Source: an uncultured Selenomonadaceae bacterium (GTDB lineage: Bacteria; Bacillota; Negativicutes; Selenomonadales; Selenomonadaceae). From it: 15,441 bases of DNA. The notes under the pieces were generated by a model that saw only the letters and a program-made list of their open reading frames with translations, did no database searches and was not told the DNA's origin. The position numbers and the translations under genes are program-made. Location of the stretch: the NCBI GenBank assembly GCA_905235425.1, contig CAJOKY010000093.1, positions 1-15,441 on the forward strand. The letters run 5' to 3'. Below are positions 14,047 to 15,441 of this stretch, in pieces. Numbering within the stretch: the stretch's first letter is position 1; each line of letters begins with the position of its first letter.

Positions 14047-15219
14047 TCAAGTTGAAATTGGAGCATATGGTTTATTATCACGAAGAACAGCAAAAATAAT
14101 GGAAAGTAATTTATGGCAGACGTGTCCCATAGCATTCAAATGATCTTTACCGTCATAGCGTTTACGCTCGTAAAACTGATGAATGACAGGGTCTTTAAAA
14201 GCGGCAACAAAAGAAGCAAGCCAAATAGCACGTCGTAAGTAGGGCGAGCCGCGTTTAGAAATATGCCCGTTAGAATGAATGGACTCGCCTGACTATCTGT
14301 TTTGAGGATAAAGTCCTGCATAAGCAACAAGTTTCGGTACAGATGAAAATTTAGAAATATCGCCGCCAATTTCAGAAATAATAACGGCGGCAAGAGTTTT
14401 ACCAATGCCAGTAATGGTATGAAGTTTGCAGTCAAGAGTATCGTAAATCTTTGCAATTTCAGCATCAAAAACCTCAATGCAAGATTCAAAGGATTTCAGT
14501 TGTTCTATGTATTGTTTGATAATGAGAGAAAAATTTGAGGAGGCGAGAATAATGCCGAAAGAATTTCTGGCGTATTCTTGAATTTGGCAAGCTTTATCGA
14601 AACCGAATCTGCCGCGACTAGCTTTTTGCAAAAGGTCGGCTAAGGTTTGAGAATCAACAGAAAGCATTTGCTCGGGAGTAGAATAATTAGCCAACAATTC
14701 CATAGAAGTAACGCCGAAAGTATTTGTAAAAAGTTTCTCATATTCAGGGAAAACTTGGTCTAAAAGCGCGATAATTTTACGTTTAATGTCAGAAACCATA
14801 TCGATAACGTAAAAACGCTGTATGCAAAATTCGCGAAGCGCGTGAATGTTTTCCGGCAAAACTTCAGTCTTAGTGTAACGTCCTATACGTAAAACTTCAG
14901 CGATGATGAAAGCGTCAATAGTATCAGTTTTAGTTTCGTGAATAAAAAGTCCGCGTAAAGCATCAGATTGCAAAGGGTTTATAACTCGTACAGTTTGATT
15001 ATCTTGACGCAGAGGAGCATAGAGAGAAAACCAATAATGCCCTGTCGCCTCCATTGCAAATTCTACTGGCTCATTTAACTTTCTTACGGCGTCCATAAAT
15101 TTGCAATAACCGGTGTGCGAATTTTGAAACTTAATGCGTTTGACAATGATTTTACCGCGTTCATCAATAACGGCGGCTTCGTGAAACCTTTTGGCTATAT
15201 CTATTCCCACATAATACAT
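14047..15219 (-). pseudogene. IS110-family DEDD transposase interrupted by an in-frame TAG
   Basis: A site-specific recombinase of the RNA-guided IS110 family. The frame opens with ATG at 15219 behind GGAGGG and runs to TAG at 14295-14293 (308 residues), then continues in the same frame for 81 codons to TGA at 14049-14047. The RuvC-like domain keeps Asp7 (GIDIAK), Glu57 (AMEATGH), Asp99 and Asp102 (KTDTIDAFIIAE). The second domain has TGIGKTLAAVIISEIGGD and LVAYAGLYPQNR, where the TAG stands in place of the Gln usual before Ser-Gly; after it come HISKRGSPYLRRA and DHLNAMGHVCHKL, typical of the family. A single C-to-T change (CAG to TAG) explains it. The loss removes the Ser-Gly motif, which I believe holds the catalytic serine. 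Several genes here end in TAG, so this is a true stop. Confidence 0.88.
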
Positions 15220-15251
15220 TTTAAACCCTCCATTGGGACAATATATCTTAT

Positions 15252-15326
15252 GATTTGCGGGTCAAAACCTACTGCGAAATAAATAGCTTAACCACATCCA
15301 GCTAATCATTGAACACCCGCAAAATC
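15252..15326 (-). ncRNA. Candidate IS110 bridge RNA region
   Basis: Upstream of the transposase on its own strand, GATTTTGCGGGT (15326-15315) pairs with ACCCGCAAATC (15262-15252), 11 bp with one bulged T. The stem encloses an inner hairpin TAGCT/AGCTA (15304-15300 with 15288-15284) around an 11-nt loop, plus single-stranded stretches. IS110 elements of the IS621 type carry their bridge RNA in this 5' non-coding part. The guide loops cannot be assigned from this window alone. Confidence 0.5.
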
Positions 15327-15376
15327 AGAATCCTCACTCTTAGGGGCTGTTGGTAAACTATAAAAAGTAAAAACAC

Positions 15377-15439
15377 AAGCAATTCTTTGATAAAATAAGT
15401 TTGAATGAAAGGATTGCTTATGTCTAACTTATTTTATCA
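15377..15439 (+). promoter_or_regulatory. Interleaved inverted repeats over a start codon (possible translation-blocking foldback)
   Basis: AAGCAATTCTTT (15377-15388) pairs with AAAGGATTGCTT (15408-15419), 12 bp with one U-G in plus-strand RNA; the second arm contains the AAAGGA ribosome site. TGATAAAATAAGTT (15388-15401) pairs perfectly with AACTTATTTTATCA (15426-15439), inside the first codons. The order A-B-A'-B' allows a pseudoknot or a switch. An extended -10, TGATAAAAT (15388-15396), lies between the arms, so a transcript started there would lack arm A. Confidence 0.5.
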
Positions 15440-15441
15440 CA
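15420..15441 (+). CDS. Start of an open reading frame, probably a transposase (partial)
   Basis: ATG at 15420 behind AAAGGA opens a frame MSNLFYH that leaves the window after seven codons. Too little is visible to name it. A transposase is inferred only from the IS-like end about 75 bp upstream and the foldback over its ribosome site. Confidence 0.35.

Larger units (their letters stand above)
14037..15368 (-). mobile_element. IS110-family insertion sequence (ends provisional)
   Basis: About 1.33 kb, a usual size for IS110 elements, carrying one DEDD transposase gene on the minus strand. CTATAAAAAGT occurs at both suggested ends (14037-14047 and 15358-15368) as an 11-bp direct repeat. IS110 elements lack clear terminal inverted repeats, and none are seen, so the ends are tentative; the left repeat overlaps the transposase stop, which would leave an unusually short right-end non-coding part. 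The element follows the ilvD terminator directly. Confidence 0.6.
15343..15441 (+). mobile_element. Possible left end of a second insertion sequence, cut by window edge
   Basis: GGGGCTGTTGGTAAACT at 15343-15359 resembles the terminal repeat of several IS families, and a new reading frame opens about 75 bp inside it. Only the left end is in the window, so no family is given. It would overlap the suggested IS110 end at 15358-15368; both boundaries cannot be right as drawn. Confidence 0.35.

Noticed and set aside
14136..14489. Minus-strand frame of 117 codons in the 3' part of the IS110 gene
   Set aside because: It is out of frame with the transposase and has no family features; the real continuation is in the transposase frame behind the TAG.

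Overview
The window looks like chromosomal DNA of a Firmicute-type bacterium of moderate-to-low G+C. It has strong AGGAGG ribosome sites, sigma-70/A-type promoters with 17-bp spacers, a PTS permease with a fused EIIA domain, and a CCA-encoding tRNA. A gut or rumen member of the Negativicutes (Selenomonas-like) is my guess, mainly from the style of the proteins. No marker here proves it.

Bases 1-6955 hold a trehalose locus. treR (+) and treB (-) diverge from a shared 153-bp control region with palindromic operator candidates. TreB imports and phosphorylates trehalose, TreC (22-1656, -) splits trehalose-6-phosphate, and TreR is the likely sensor. A VOC (glyoxalase-fold) gene and a Cof-type HAD phosphatase gene sit directly upstream of treC in a tight operon. 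A GIY-YIG homing-type endonuclease on the opposite strand (3066-4124) separates treB from this trio, and its stop codon overlaps that of treB. Between nuclease and trio lie a perfect-consensus minus-strand promoter and a roughly 105-nt leader with three mutually exclusive pairings, which resembles a transcription-attenuating riboswitch that I do not recognise.

Bases 6979-8761 hold tRNA-Glu(CTC) with promoter and terminator-like hairpin, then thiM and thiE (thiamin salvage and condensation). Bases 8787-10592 hold a surface-sugar pair: an rmlA-type gene broken by an apparent 13-nt deletion, and a two-domain acetyltransferase with a ten-G run inside its coding sequence, where loss or gain of one G gives a stop at once (a likely phase-variation switch). 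Then follow pepD (M20 dipeptidase) and ilvD (dihydroxy-acid dehydratase), closed by a good terminator.

From about 14037 the window is mobile DNA: an IS110-family element whose transposase has an in-frame TAG, with a structured upstream region that could be its bridge RNA. It is followed by the left end of what may be a second insertion sequence, with an SD-hiding foldback over its start codon.

Four low-complexity arrays with an exact 7-bp period (units of the TAGNNNN type) lie precisely at stop codons (treC, thiM, the acetyltransferase, pepD). Because 7 leaves remainder 1 on division by 3, each array puts stop codons in all three frames. The arrays, the G tract, the leader switch and the possible bridge RNA are the items most worth following up.
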